This document shows positions 21,821-33,293 of a DNA stretch of 64,000 nucleotides, piece after piece (position 1 is the stretch's first letter; each line of letters starts with the position of its first letter). This stretch comes from Branchiostoma floridae (lineage: Eukaryota > Chordata > Leptocardii > Amphioxiformes > Branchiostomatidae): NCBI RefSeq assembly GCF_000003815.2, contig NC_049984.1, positions 4,688,959 through 4,752,958 on the forward strand, given 5' to 3'. A model generated the notes under the pieces. It ran no database searches, was not told where the DNA came from, and saw nothing but the letters and a program-made list of their open reading frames with translations. Made by a program: the position numbers and the translations under genes.

Positions 21821-24800
21821 CTCTGCTCATACCTCTATTTTTGTAACTGGATGATATTGTAGAGTTATGCAAACTAAAATTTATGCTTGTACAGAACTCA
21901 TAGCATGATCTTTAGTTTGCTCTTTGTAGAATTTTTCAAAGAAACTTGGTAAAGGAACCATATGTTTTCTGTCAAAGACTGAAATGAAGATATCATTTGT
22001 AGTCAGTTGTTTTGCCTAGAATATTATATTTAGTCGATTATGATTGTATTTAGACTACAACCGTACAAGAAGTACCGTTGGGTTGCAAAGAAGAAAAGAC
22101 TTAGAACATCAATTTTGTTCTAAAAGAAATATTAGAAACGGCATCGATAGAAATTTACCAGGAATTTATTATTCGACACCACAATGGCAGAATATTAAAT
22201 AGCTTGTGAAATAATAAAAATATAAAACATGAACAGGCAAAGCAAGATATGTAAAACTTTTGCTTTTGAAAAGTTGAACTCAAAGAAAGAAAGGAAAATA
22301 ATATATAGGCATTGGGATAGACATAATTTAGGACACTTTAGGGCTTTGCAAATTGCTGGATGAGAAACTGAACATGTATTTTGACTTTGGGACAGGTTTT
22401 CTTTCTTAGGAAGCGGGTTACAGAATTTTTTGTTATACTTTTAGACGAATTGTTTTGTCTGCTATACTATTGTTTTTCTTGGTAATTTCTATGCACCGTG
22501 TTAGAATATAATGAGGATGAATGCAGGCATTTTGTAGTTTGTTGTCTTCGACCACTTCATGAATTGTCGACATGGTACTAACAAAAGAAAGGTACAGAAA
22601 GCCTCAGTTGGTGAAATAAACACCTCGGGGAACTAAACACCACGAGATTCTGAAAAAGAAGACAACCTCATGGTGGTAATAGCACTTCTTGGTCGCGTCG
22701 CATTGTTACTGGCAGGACTTTCTGAACTCTTGTTAAAGGAACGTTGGCGAATGTAGAGTTCTACCTACAATCGCTTCTCAAATTTTAATCACCGTTTTTC
22801 CAATTAAAGGATCAAGAAAGGACCACTCAACTACAGTGACGCATAGGATAATCCATAGAAAAAGAGGATTGAAATTACACGACATTAAAAAACCCTATGA
22901 TTATAACATTTTGCGTTCATACAGGAGTTAACAAGATCATATGTAGTGTCTATCAGTCCTATTGTTACTAATAGGGATCTGAAACAATAATGTTCGTGTG
23001 ACACGGTTTTTTTAGTTGATCAGTTTTCAAGTGCAGATAGCTCAATTTTGTCATGTCTGAATCTTGCCTTGTCCTATTGGAGATGAAACTATTAAATACG
23101 ATATCTCGTAGCTATAATTAAGGAGGACTTGCAAAAAAGGTAGGAGCATCTAAACTGAGTTTTGCCACGGCAATACGTTATCCATATGCTTTGCTAGCAT
23201 GTTGTCTGGAGGGAAGAGGATTTCATTCAAAAGTGCACAGCATCAGGGGATGGTGGTTCAAACCAGGTTAGTAGTAGTGACTCTCTACAAACCTTAAAGT
23301 AGATTTTGTCATGTGAGTTTGGATCAAAAACTTTGTTTGAAGAGCACCATAGTGAGTAGAGTAGAAAATAGTGTTTTCAGCCATTTAATAACAAGCCTAC
23401 TGCCACAAGAGCGTTGAAAAATTGATGTACAACAAAAAGAATCAAAGAACAACGTATCAACTGCAATGCAGGTATGACTCAGCCATATTTGTAACGCCTG
23501 TTTGACAACCGTAGAAGTCCAAAATATATCTGTCGTTGTGACAAAATGTTCTACTCTTCCGAAGTTCCGACTTACGCTATAACGGGGGTATAAGCGGTAC
23601 GTGGGCCCAGAAACTGCCCAGGATAAGTTACCCTACTCCCGACCATAGTTATACAGAGGGTACGATATCTACAAACCGTATGGTCATTCTCACATCCATG
23701 ATTTCTTGGAAGCAGAATCGAATGGACTGCAAACATGAAAGAAAAATACAGTATAATCAACGTAAAAGATGTTTTGCATTGCACTTAATAAACAATTCAA
23801 GCATTCAGTTAGTTGATCAGTATTTTGAGTGAATGTCCTCATAATATAGCATGGTAGGAAAATATGTAGTGTAGGTTGTTGTGGCGAAGTTGTTTTAGTC
23901 AGAACACGTATAAACATCGTGAGGAATCTGAAAGAGTGAGATAGGTGTGACCAAAACTGACCATGTACATTGTTGTGAGTACAAGTGGTCAGCATGACAG
24001 CAAAGAACATTTGTTTTGTTTTTCGGATCTGTGCAGATATTTGTTGCTGATTAGGGCTACAGTGTCTCAATGATTCTGAGACCTACACCCTCAGACGAAA
24101 ACAGAGAGATCAGACACGACGTCTTGTATATAGGAAGTTGAGGCGCTAAGTTTCGTCTGGCCTTTTTGAATCGGGTTTTGAAGAACAGGTTTTGGAGACA
24201 AATCCGGAAATACCACGACATCTGAGAGTTGAACGGTATCTCGAATCTTCTGTATGCAATAGATGCGATCCAAAACAATACATGCAAAATTACTACAAGG
24301 ACAAGTTAAAAAAAAAGAAGATATTTATCACTTTGTGCTTGTTTTGATTTGGGCAACCTGTACAAGGAATATAATATGGCAAATTGTAAGGTAAAATGAG
24401 AGAATTCACCGTGAAAGAGTGTCCAAATTGACTGTGTCACTGTCTTTTGTTCTTAGGGTGACCGGGGTCACCAAAATGGTGTCAATGGATTGATCAAAGC
24501 TCTGTCAACATAAATAAGAGATGGTACTTCCGTAGAGGGGGGTAAATGCAAATGACTCAATGAGTGCAAGCTCTCCAGGCGAAAAATACTCAGACGTGCG
24601 TTTTCTTCAAGTTGCGTCACGAATTCCACGTCTTTCCTGTTTTGAATTGATACAAAATACCCTCTCTCTTGTTCACTATTATTATTTCGAGAGGGCACAG
24701 TTTCCTTCTTCGAGAAAAACAACAAAAAAGTATGTTATTCACTGTTTTCGAGTGGCTGTGTTTGCCAGTTATACAGGACTTACACTAGTTAGACCGAGCA

Positions 24801-25810
24801 GTTGCCATGAAAAGAGAGTCATCAGATTGTCCTTGACTTGGCTTGAAGTGTGACTTTCTCTCGCCAACGCTGCACTCTTACCTCCAGAATACAATGCTAG
24901 AATGAGTTCCAGAGAAAACAGGATAGTCTACACGTCTTCCATGCACAATTGCCGTACACAATAGCGAACTACTTCTCCTCAGTGGATGAAGAAAAAGATG
25001 ACATCAATAGACTGAGGCCGTCAACAAAATGGCGGGCTGCTAGATAACTAGAACATGCCGCGCACAACGCGTTCAATTTTACACAAGTGGATATTCGAAA
25101 CTTGCAGTGCCCGTTCTTTTGTTTTAGCATGCAAGGGAGCGAGGATAGTTAGTTTGATATACTAATCTATTTTGTCAATAATTAGTGTGATCATGCAGCG
25201 ATCGTTGATTAGTTTCTGAGTTTTAGATACATGTATAACGTAAATCGTAGGAATAAGTTGAAAAAAAAAACATGTTTGCATGAAACAATGTCCATGTACA
25301 CTCCATTTTTCTTCTGCAACGCATTCGTATTTTCAGCATCAAGAAAATCATCAAGCGAATCTTTAGTATTCTGTAAAAAATAAGGATTAACTTGTAATTA
25401 AGACAGTAATTGATACTAAGGTACGTCAAACAACAAATTACAAAAAAGGTCAAGGTTTTGAAAGGCATAATTTTCTTTCAAACAAAATGTCAGAAAATCA
25501 CAAACCAACCAGACGAAAAACTCACGGCAGTAACATAACCTGTCAATTTATTACACTCATAAAACTTTACTTCCAGTTTATACTGGATAATAAAAAAAGA
25601 TAAACAGATGCAAAACATCCTGTGACCCTTCAACTCTCCTGACATGCCCCAAGCCATAGCTTTACATAGGCCGAAGTTGATACAATCACTATACAGTGAA
25701 GCCTTGGCCAGAGTATGTCGGGATGATGCCCCACAATGACCATGCGACAGTACGTATACGTATATTTTCCGTATAGATATACGATGTTTGTATATTTTGA
25801 GTCGGTGATA
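21821..25810. other. No gene recognised (AT-rich intergenic)
   Basis: No domain-bearing frame and no clear repeat. A minus-strand frame at 23,690-24,070 (126 codons) is unrecognised and is not called. Confidence 0.45.
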
Positions 25811-25817
25811 CGGGTGT

Positions 25818-26129
25818 TTATGGGCGATAAATACGTGTAGGGTGTCTTGTTACGTGTGGTGACCGCGTCGCACCGAGCCTGGATGGGCGGCTCACTCTGC
25901 TCTCGCCCGCGCCGGGCCCGATCGCACTGACCCCCGCTCGATCTCTTTGCCCTGTCCGCTCGCTCGCAACATTGGCAGGAAAAGACGTGAAAATTGACTC
26001 TTTTCCCCTGAAATGATATTCCGTGAGATATATGATGATATATTGGGTAACATTTGCAGCAATCGTGGGATACTTTTCAATTATCTCATCCAGAATCCGA
26101 CCGTGTGTTTCGCTATCGTATTCCGCCAT
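25818..26129 (-). CDS. Possible minus-strand first exon (hypothetical)
   Basis: On the minus strand an ATG at 26,129 sits in ATATGGCGG, a common context at animal first exons. It opens a 103-residue frame beginning MAEYDSETHGRILDEIIEKY then PTIAANVTQYI. The frame becomes GC-rich and Arg/Ser/Gly-rich past about residue 50, which suggests real coding, if any, ends earlier. There is a weak possible donor where the frame reads AGA then GTGAGC (about 25,889-25,894 on the minus strand). I do not recognise the protein. It would be transcribed away from TRIM71, with about 330 bp to the GC-rich TRIM71 leader region. It could be chance. Confidence 0.18.
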   Translation of the reverse strand: MAEYDSETHGRILDEIIEKYPTIAANVTQYIIIYLTEYHFRGKESIFTSFPANVASERTGQRDRAGVSAIGPGAGESRVSRPSRLGATRSPHVTRHPTRIYRP

Positions 26130-26459
26130 ATTTACGAAACCTGCAATCTGAGGTATGGGATCTCTTGTTATGCTAGCAGGTCTTGTAACTTTTTTGTGGC
26201 CAATTTCTTGCTCATTCCTCGTTAAAAAGAACAAGCATGGTGAAAATATTTATTTACTAATTTTTTTACATTTGTGCTATTCAGAAGTAAGTGAAAGATT
26301 ATATTATTTTTTACAAACTGGATTGCGTGACAAAAAATGACCTATAAAATTCATATTTTCGGACATTGCTGTCCACGTTGGTACCCAATACTGCGTTTAC
26401 CAACAGTTCCTCTACTATAATTTCAAATTACAGAAGACTTTATTATTTTTCTGACAAAA

Positions 26460-26860
26460 TTCATGGGAAATTTCCGTTGTTGCGGAAAGTTCGGTAGCGG
26501 TGCGCTGCGGCCTGTGATTGGTCGAAGGCCTTGATCGTCGAGTTGATTGACGTGAGTGTAGCACGGCCTGGGCGAGCGTGCGTGAGGAAGCAAAAACCCA
26601 CCCACCAAGCTTTTACCACTACTGGACGCTACAAACCGGCCGGGCCATGCCAGAACTTCGGCCACACACCGCTACCCAGGCCGCGAGAGAGAGCTGAGAT
26701 AAATCTCAGTCAGGGTAGGTCGCCAAACCTTTTCCCCGCCAGCCGCTGGTGGGAGTCCGTGAGTCGTGTCGGGCGACAGCGAGCGAGCAGGCGCGCTGGT
26801 CGGACATGTTCCTTCAGGGGAAGAGAAGAAGGGGAGGGAGGGTCGAGTAAAATGTTATGT
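26460..26860 (+). promoter_or_regulatory. Candidate TRIM71 promoter/5' leader region
   Basis: A GC-rich CpG-bearing stretch 0.5-0.9 kb upstream of the TRIM71 start, following AT-rich DNA. It contains an inverted CCAAT box (ATTGG at 26,516-26,520), no TATA box, and a possible donor CAGGGTAGGTCG at about 26,711-26,722. That donor could pair with the acceptor at 27,128-27,129 to remove a leader intron. Confidence 0.35.
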
Positions 26861-27100
26861 ACTAAGGTCGACCTACATCTCTTTATTTTCCACTCTTCCT
26901 AGCGCCCTAAATGACAAGTGACACATCTATTTGAAGGGTTGAAACCCCAGGTTAGGTCAGAAATTAGTCGGGTTTGCATCTAGGAATCCGTGGAGGGAGG
27001 AAAAGGGGGGGATTTATTGGGTAGAGTGTTGTAGTGTTGTGTGTGTTCCAAACGTGCGCAAGCACGGACTGGTCGTCTGACTCAGGGCACGATTTTTGTG

Positions 27101-27129
27101 GCTGACTTCAGTTTCCTCTTGTCCAACAG
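27101..27129 (+). other. Splice acceptor in TRIM71 leader
   Basis: A pyrimidine-rich tract, CAGTTTCCTCTTGTCCAACAG, ends in AG at 27,128-27,129. It suggests that the mature leader joins here and that the open frame to its left is intronic. Confidence 0.45.
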
Positions 27130-27361
27130 GCCGGCATCCACGGCTCGATGCTCAGGGAGGGTCGGGGGCTCAGACAAGGAGCTGGAGGCCGTCAGCAGCG
27201 CCAACACAGAAGCCATCTGGAGCGGGTTTATCGGCACGGGAAGCCCCGAGCTACCGCAGCAGCCGTGCAGCGAAGAAGGGCGAAGCTGGACCCCGAACGT
27301 GCAACTCCATTCCCCATGGTGGAATCCGCAAGAGGCCGCGCTAACCTCAGCGTACATGGCC

Positions 27362-29713
27362 ATGGCGTCCTTCTCCGACCATCTCGGCGAGCAGCTGTGG
27401 TGCGGCGTGTGCCTGGGTCGCTACACCGACCCCAAGGTGCTGCCCTGCCTGCACACCTTCTGCCGCCCGTGCCTCGAGCAGGTCCACGAGCGGGACGGCC
27501 GTCTTCGCTGCCCGACTTGTCAGCAGGACGTGCCGCTCGCCGATTCGGGCGTCGACGGCTTGCCGTCCAACTTCTTCATTAACAACATCCTCGACGTGGT
27601 CACATCGCAGGAGGAAGACGTGGAAAATGGACTTGGAGAGGACTCAAACGTTGGCAGCAGTCGCGGGAACGGGATATCCGGGGTGGCGGCAGGCCTGTCC
27701 CTGCACGGTGGCGGGCGGCAGAGATGTAACCCGTGCGAGGACGGCTCCGTGGCCACCTCCCGCTGCCGAGACTGCAACGAGTACCTCTGTGACAACTGCG
27801 TCCTGGCCCACCAACGCGTCAGGCTCACCAAAGACCATTTTATCTTACGACTTCAGCCTGACGGAGGCACCCGCCCGGCTCCTGGACTTGTCGGCCCGCC
27901 CATGTCTGTCCAGGTAGCCGAGCGCGTGGCCTGCTTCTGCGCCGTCCACGAGAGCGAGATCGTGCGTCTCTTCTGCGACACATGCCGCCTTCCCATCTGC
28001 AGGGAGTGCACCATGTCCCTGCACCAGGGGCACAGCTTCGTCTACCTGCAAGACGCGGTTCAAGACGCCAAGGCCGTGACATCACAGCTCCTTTCCGACG
28101 CAAGACAGGGGATCCAAGCTCTGGAGCGATCTTTGAAAGACACCCAGGCCATGGCTGAACGAGTCGAGATGCAGACACAGTCAGTGTCCACAGAGGTACG
28201 TGCCACCACTCGCCGCTATATGGCTGCCATTGAAGAAAGAGAGCGCGACCTCCTGCGAAGGGTCGAGAAAATCAGGCAAGTGAAGGGCAAAACACTGCAT
28301 GTGCAAATTGAGGAACTCAGGACAGGGCTGGCCAAGCTTAGCCAAAGTGTGAACTTTGTGGAAACTGCATTAGAAACGGGTAGCGATGTCGATGTTCTGA
28401 AAACCAAAGATGAGATGGTGTCCCAGATGAGAGAGCTAAGAGCCTTAAGAGGGCACCTCCAGCCTCACGAAGACGATTCGATCGTGTTCACCCCGCCTGA
28501 CGCTGCCTTACACACAGCTGTTTCAAACCTGGGCATCGTCTCGAGCAGCGCCTATGCTGCGCAATCTGTCGCAAACGGAGACGGACTAAAACGTGCACTT
28601 AAAGGAAAGACAGCACAGTTCATAATTCATGCCAAAGATCATCAGGGCGAAGCCCGATGCACCGGAGGCGACCCAGTCTCCGTTATCATCCAGTCCCCCG
28701 AAGGGGGGCTGTACCGAGCAGAAGTCATAGACAGACAGAACGGCACATATGCCGTCAACTATCGCGGTCAAACCGAGGGACAGCACACCATATCTGTGAC
28801 CATTCGTGGCAAGCACATCCAGGAGAGTCCTTTCAAAGTGCAGGTGAAAACCGGGCGCAACTACAGTACTGTTGGACAGATGCTGCTGAAGATAGGGGAG
28901 GAGGGAGAGGGCGACGGTCAGTTGTGTCGCCCGTGGGGCATCTGCTGCGACAAAGATGGCAACTACGTAGTAGCTGACCGCAGCAATAATCGCATACAGG
29001 TTTTCAACCACAGCGGGACATTCCTTCACAAGTTTGGGTCTGCAGGGTCACGGAATGGCCAGTTCGATCGACCAGCGGGTGTGGCTGTCGACAATCAGGG
29101 GCGAATCATCGTGGCGGACAAGGACAACCATCGCATTCAGATCTTCACCTTCCACGGCGACTTCATGCTCAAGTTCGGAGAGAAGGGCAGCAAAAATGGA
29201 CAGTTTAACTATCCATGGGACGTCGCCGTCAGCAGTGAGGGAAAGATCCTTGTGTCAGACACACGGAATCACCGCGTTCAACTCTTCCACGCCGACGGGT
29301 CCTTCTACAACAAGTACGGGTTCGAGGGCGCCCTCTGGAAGCACTTTGATTCGCCGCGCGGTGTCGCGTTCAATCGCGAGGGCCACATGGTGGTCACGGA
29401 CTTCAACAACCACCGCCTTCTCGTCATACATCCCGACTTCCAGTCCGCAAGATTCCTCGGCAGCGAGGGTACCGGCAACGGACAGTTCCTGCGCCCGCAG
29501 GGCGTCGCTGTCGACCAGGAGGGGCACATCATTGTGGCCGACTCCCGCAATCATCGCATCCAGGTGTTCACGCCGAACGGAAACTTCCTGTACAAGTTCG
29601 GGATGCCGGGGACCGGGCCGGGGTGCGTGGATCGACCTTCGGGCATTTGCGTGACTCCTGACGGACTGATCGCAGTGGTGGACTTCGGTAATAACCGCGT
29701 GCAAGTCTTCTAA
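27362..29713 (+). CDS. TRIM71: TRIM71/LIN-41 (RING, B-box x2, coiled coil, filamin, NHL x6)
   Basis: A 783-residue E3 ubiquitin ligase and RNA-binding repressor of developmental timing. In order: a complete C3HC4 RING (C14, C17, C29, H31, C34, C37, C50, C53); B-box 1 (C122, C125, C135, C138, C143, C146, H150, H159); B-box 2 (C193, H196, C205, C208, C213, C216, H221, H224); coiled coil about 225-365; filamin/ABP280 domain about 413-497; six NHL repeats 503-783 forming the propeller that binds stem-loop RNA. Two B-boxes plus filamin plus NHL, and the near-identical repeat wording ([34 protein letters not shown]), separate it from TRIM2/TRIM3, which have one B-box. The start at 27,362 is chosen because MASF matches the vertebrate N-terminus and the context GCCATGG is strong; an in-frame ATG at 27,356 is weaker. 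The frame stays open leftward to 27,041, so a longer N-terminus is possible. The coding part is uninterrupted here, whereas the vertebrate gene has four exons. It lacks the long Ser/Gly/Ala insert of the human RING. Confidence 0.96.
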   Translation: MASFSDHLGEQLWCGVCLGRYTDPKVLPCLHTFCRPCLEQVHERDGRLRCPTCQQDVPLADSGVDGLPSNFFINNILDVVTSQEEDVENGLGEDSNVGSSRGNGISGVAAGLSLHGGGRQRCNPCEDGSVATSRCRDCNEYLCDNCVLAHQRVRLTKDHFILRLQPDGGTRPAPGLVGPPMSVQVAERVACFCAVHESEIVRLFCDTCRLPICRECTMSLHQGHSFVYLQDAVQDAKAVTSQLLSDARQGIQALERSLKDTQAMAERVEMQTQSVSTEVRATTRRYMAAIEERERDLLRRVEKIRQVKGKTLHVQIEELRTGLAKLSQSVNFVETALETGSDVDVLKTKDEMVSQMRELRALRGHLQPHEDDSIVFTPPDAALHTAVSNLGIVSSSAYAAQSVANGDGLKRALKGKTAQFIIHAKDHQGEARCTGGDPVSVIIQSPEGGLYRAEVIDRQNGTYAVNYRGQTEGQHTISVTIRGKHIQESPFKVQVKTGRNYSTVGQMLLKIGEEGEGDGQLCRPWGICCDKDGNYVVADRSNNRIQVFNHSGTFLHKFGSAGSRNGQFDRPAGVAVDNQGRIIVADKDNHRIQIFTFHGDFMLKFGEKGSKNGQFNYPWDVAVSSEGKILVSDTRNHRVQLFHADGSFYNKYGFEGALWKHFDSPRGVAFNREGHMVVTDFNNHRLLVIHPDFQSARFLGSEGTGNGQFLRPQGVAVDQEGHIIVADSRNHRIQVFTPNGNFLYKFGMPGTGPGCVDRPSGICVTPDGLIAVVDFGNNRVQVF

Positions 29714-29767
29714 AGGACTCCCAGGCTGTGTCTACACAGCCGAAGCCTCCTCAAAAGGAGTACAAGT

Positions 29768-29774
29768 CTCAGGG
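29768..29774 (+). promoter_or_regulatory. Candidate miR-125/lin-4 site (7mer-m8)
   Basis: CTCAGGG, complementary to positions 2-8 of miR-125/lin-4, 55 nt after the TRIM71 stop. It is followed by T, so it is not an 8-mer. A single 7-mer may be chance. Confidence 0.35.
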
Positions 29775-30296
29775 TGGTACTATTCATAAAAAGGCAAGCC
29801 TTCTCTAAGTTGTTTGTTTCTATTATATATTTTTTTTTCAGTAAGAAGAATTAGCTGTAAATGTAGTGTTACTAAGTAAAAATTATGGGTGATGATAAAT
29901 TAATAATAAGATGAAGCAGGAAATTTGCTGGCCTTGCGCTGCTGCTACCTTGTTGTGTGACAACCATTGAGTGCATATGGCCAAGCTTGCATCCATCCTC
30001 CAAAAGACACAACCAGCCAACCACACCCCTTCAAGAATTCCATGCAGCTATAGCGTTTCGTTTCTCCATGTTGTAAGATTGTAATCTCCGTGCCAAAAGT
30101 AGACTGTATCAAAACGTTGCTCGGGTGTTTATCCCAGTGACTAACTACTCATCAGCCATATTATTATTGTTGCCGCTGAAATCTATGTGAATTTAATGAA
30201 GTGTCGAGGTACTGACAATTCTGAATTGTTCCAAAAATGTATGCTTGACCTTCTTTCTATCTGCCTTGCAAGGTTTGGTTATTTTGCACATTATTA

Positions 30297-30304
30297 CTAC
30301 CTCA
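30297..30304 (+). promoter_or_regulatory. let-7 target site 1 (8mer) in TRIM71 3' UTR
   Basis: CTACCTCA, 584 nt past the stop. Pairing extends to ten bases (TACTACCTCA), covering let-7 positions 1-10. Confidence 0.75.
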
Positions 30305-30512
30305 GAAAAACAACAGTTTTTGTTTTCCAAAAGACCTCAGTGTTATAGCTTTAAACCATGTCCATTTGCAAGGCTGGCCAGATAAATAATAATATAATAT
30401 ACTCAAACCAAAGATGCAAATGCTTGTTATGATATAGGAAATGACAAACTCAGATGTAGGAAAAAATGTTTCTGTTCAACTTTGTAGGAAGCTTTATGCT
30501 GCATTCACACAT

Positions 30513-30520
30513 CTACCTCA
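30513..30520 (+). promoter_or_regulatory. let-7 target site 2 (8mer) in TRIM71 3' UTR
   Basis: A second CTACCTCA, 208 nt after the first. Paired let-7 sites are the known arrangement in nematode lin-41 and recur in vertebrate TRIM71. Confidence 0.75.
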
Positions 30521-32234
30521 TATAAATCAACATTCATACAGTCATAGACAATATCACCCATAATATTTACTCTCTGGTATGTAGTATTGTAGCATGTTAA
30601 GCCTTAAGTGTAGTGTTAAAAAGGATCCAGTCCGATTATTGTGAGAAGCAAAGTAATGATTTTTTTGTATCCTTACAGGCTATGTCGGTATGTGATAGGA
30701 AAATTCCTCTACTTCTAGTAGACCTACAATAGGCCTGCATTTTCGTTGCTAAGATGGAAATGTAGATTTTTATGGGTTCTGACGTTACTTCCATTTTATA
30801 TTGTCAGAAGCTGGGAACTAATTTTATAATTGTTCAGCAGTTCTTAATCCATTTGCAGAAGTACAAGAATATGGTCAAACCGCAGAGCTCTATTGGAGAG
30901 TATATATTTGAGAGCATTGAAACGGTCAAAGACCTTACATGTTCGCACAGTGCTAAAGCAGAGGTACCAAAAAGTTAATTTTTAGGGCTTGTATTGGCCT
31001 TCCCACTTCAAAAAGTGGTCCGAGAAGTGTTGTATGTATAACATGTCCTAGACGTCGTCTCACGGTGTTCGCCAGAAAACTCTGGATCTATCCCAAAATT
31101 GGAAAAAGGAATTGATGTTCTTGTGTCCTGTCCGTTCTATCTGTAACTGTGAAGTCAGTCGAAATCCTCACTGCTTAAACCAAAGATTGTCGCAAGCTTT
31201 AAAAAAACGTGTGAAGTTCAAACAATGTCAACACTTTCCTAGAATATGCTGTGTTCTTTAATTTGTAGGAGGTAACCTTGTTGTTCAATGTCTATTGTTT
31301 TTTTTCTTTTTGAGATTCAGGCAAAAGCTAGGGCACAACTAAGTCTTGCAAATGGAGGTGCTGGGTTTAATACTAATGCCGAGAACTACCTGGTATAGAC
31401 CGTGTGAGTCTGTCCTGCAATGTGTTTTCAATAGGAAAGGAGAGAAAGAGAGAGAGATTCTTTGCACACAGAAAGTGCGACAGAAGTTGTGGCGAAAGCT
31501 CAGGCTAATGAATTGCTGTGTAGAACTTCTGTAGTCCTCTGCTATGTACGAGCTTAGCTTTAGTCTATCCTGAATGAGAGAGTACTGATTTCTTCTCGCT
31601 ATGCAATCATTCAATCAATGTGGAATTAAAACCATTTCTGTTTGTGATTTGCCAGAAATACCCCGTGTGTTGCAGTCCTTTTTGCTTCGACCGTTTCTTT
31701 CAATCTATAGCCTCCCAGCATGTTTGGATGGTTTTATTCCTACAAGGAAAACCTAAATGGATGAAAATCGTGGTGCAAGTAGGTCAAGAAAAGAGGCTCC
31801 CCTGTTCATATTGGCTTGTCATCCTGTGTGAGAGTGGAAGGATCTAAATAGTGTGGTGTGTCAGAAAGTAGGTCAGAAAACAGCCATAAGGCGTGGCCAC
31901 GTTGCTCTGTTTTTGTGTGGCCACAGCTTTTTTTCCCCTGTCCGTTGTAAACATGTATTGTTTACACCAAAAATCATGCTTTGTTGAACTCCTTTTTCAG
32001 CTGATTGTCAGTTCTGTTCCCTTTTCTAGATGGAAAGAAAAAAAAGCCTAGATAGGAAGAAAATAAGCAACACATAAAAATGTGTGTAAAGTTCGTCCCA
32101 AATGCAATATGAATGTGTCCTTTGTATTCACTCCATTATGAATCCCTCAGTGGTCTATTTATAAGACAATTTTCATAGCTGTTTTACCTCTCTATATGCT
32201 CCATCTTTTGACTATGTGCACTCTCACACATGCT

Positions 32235-32525
32235 TGCATTGCATGCTTATGTTATTGTTTACAGGAAAAAATCTGAAGCTTCAAACTAATACAATCTGTG
32301 ATTAGAGGCAGAAAGGCAAAGAGCTGTTGTTGTTTTTTTCTACTGTTTTTCTTTGAGATTTGGATTCTAACACTCATGCTACCTTACAAGATCAGTAAAT
32401 AAATAAATGCTTACATTGCATGCTTTTGTGTACAGGAAAATCTGAAGACTGAAGCATCAAAAATAGGAATATCAATCTGTTATTAGATTTAGAGTCAGAA
32501 AGGCAAAGAACTTGTTTTTTTCTAC
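32235..32525. repeat. Two-unit tandem duplication, about 187-bp period
   Basis: The block with TGCATGCTT, TTTACAGGAAAA, ATCTGAAG, then CAGAAAGGCAAAGA and TTTTTTTCTACT occurs twice, the second copy starting at about 32,412. The repeats are diverged. Confidence 0.75.
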
Positions 32526-33156
32526 TTTTTTCCCCCCAAATGTTCCCGTGTTGAGATTTGATTTAAACGCAAGGGAGGCGTTGCATAACTGGCCAACGTG
32601 TTGTGTGTGTGAACAGGTCAGGCTTGTTTACTCAGTAGTCTAACCTTGGCAGGCTTCGGGCGGCATGCCTCTCTTGTCCTCCATTGTCATGCGTCCGGAA
32701 CCCGGTCACTGCCAGGGCAGCGACGGCGTCCCTCGCATTAGCATCCTCACAAAACAGCCATTGAAAAGGTGGGGGGAACGTTGACTGACTCCCTCCACGG
32801 GTAGCAAGGCCCCGCACCTTGTCCCCACACGAGCTGTTAATTTATGTTTTCACACGCCGAGACCTTGACCAATTCTCCGGCGTTGAAGGTCACCCCTTTG
32901 GTAGTTTTGGGAGGGGTTTCGCTTCAAGGCTGGACAATGGCAAAGCTGGTTTACCGGGCCCTCCTTGCCCTCGTGTGAATGCACGCTGGCCGGGCCTATA
33001 GTGTTCGTATTGGCTTTCAATGGCAGTTGATGCTTGCCCCAGCCTTCGGTTCGGAACACTGTACTTGACCGCGGTTAACCTCTACATGTAGGGTGTAATC
33101 ATTACGGCACTGTTTGTTTTGAGACAAAGTAACAGTCTCACCAATAACCCCGGCTG
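32526..33156. other. No gene recognised
   Basis: A GC-richer stretch before the assembly gap. Short frames only. Confidence 0.4.
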
Positions 33157-33293
33157 NNNNNNNNNNNNNNNNNNNNNNNNNNNNNNNNNNNNNNNNNNNN
33201 NNNNNNNNNNNNNNNNNNNNNNNNNNNNNNNNNNNNNNNNNNNNNNNNNNNNNNNNNNNNNNNNNNNNNNNNNNNNNNNNNNNNNNNNNNNNN
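33157..33293. other. Assembly gap (137 N)
   Basis: Unresolved bases. The adjacent sequence differs on the two sides, so anything could be missing here. Confidence 1.

Larger units (their letters stand above)
29714..32407 (+). other. TRIM71: TRIM71 3' UTR (extent inferred)
   Basis: No coding frame follows the stop. The first candidate poly(A) signals are ATTAAA at 31,625-31,630 and an overlapping AATAAATAAA at 32,398-32,407. Vertebrate TRIM71 also has a long 3' UTR. The end point is a guess. Confidence 0.4.

Noticed and set aside
21571-21854. Repetitive-protein frames across the CTCTA run
   Set aside because: They are a translated microsatellite, open only because CTCTA units contain no stop in these frames.
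27082-29704. Many frames on both strands across the TRIM71 region
   Set aside because: They are shadow frames of the TRIM71 coding sequence; only the frame with RING, B-box, filamin and NHL motifs is real.
27362-29713. Assignment to TRIM2 or TRIM3
   Set aside because: Those have a single B-box; this protein has two complete B-boxes, MASF at the start and the LIN-41-type NHL wording.
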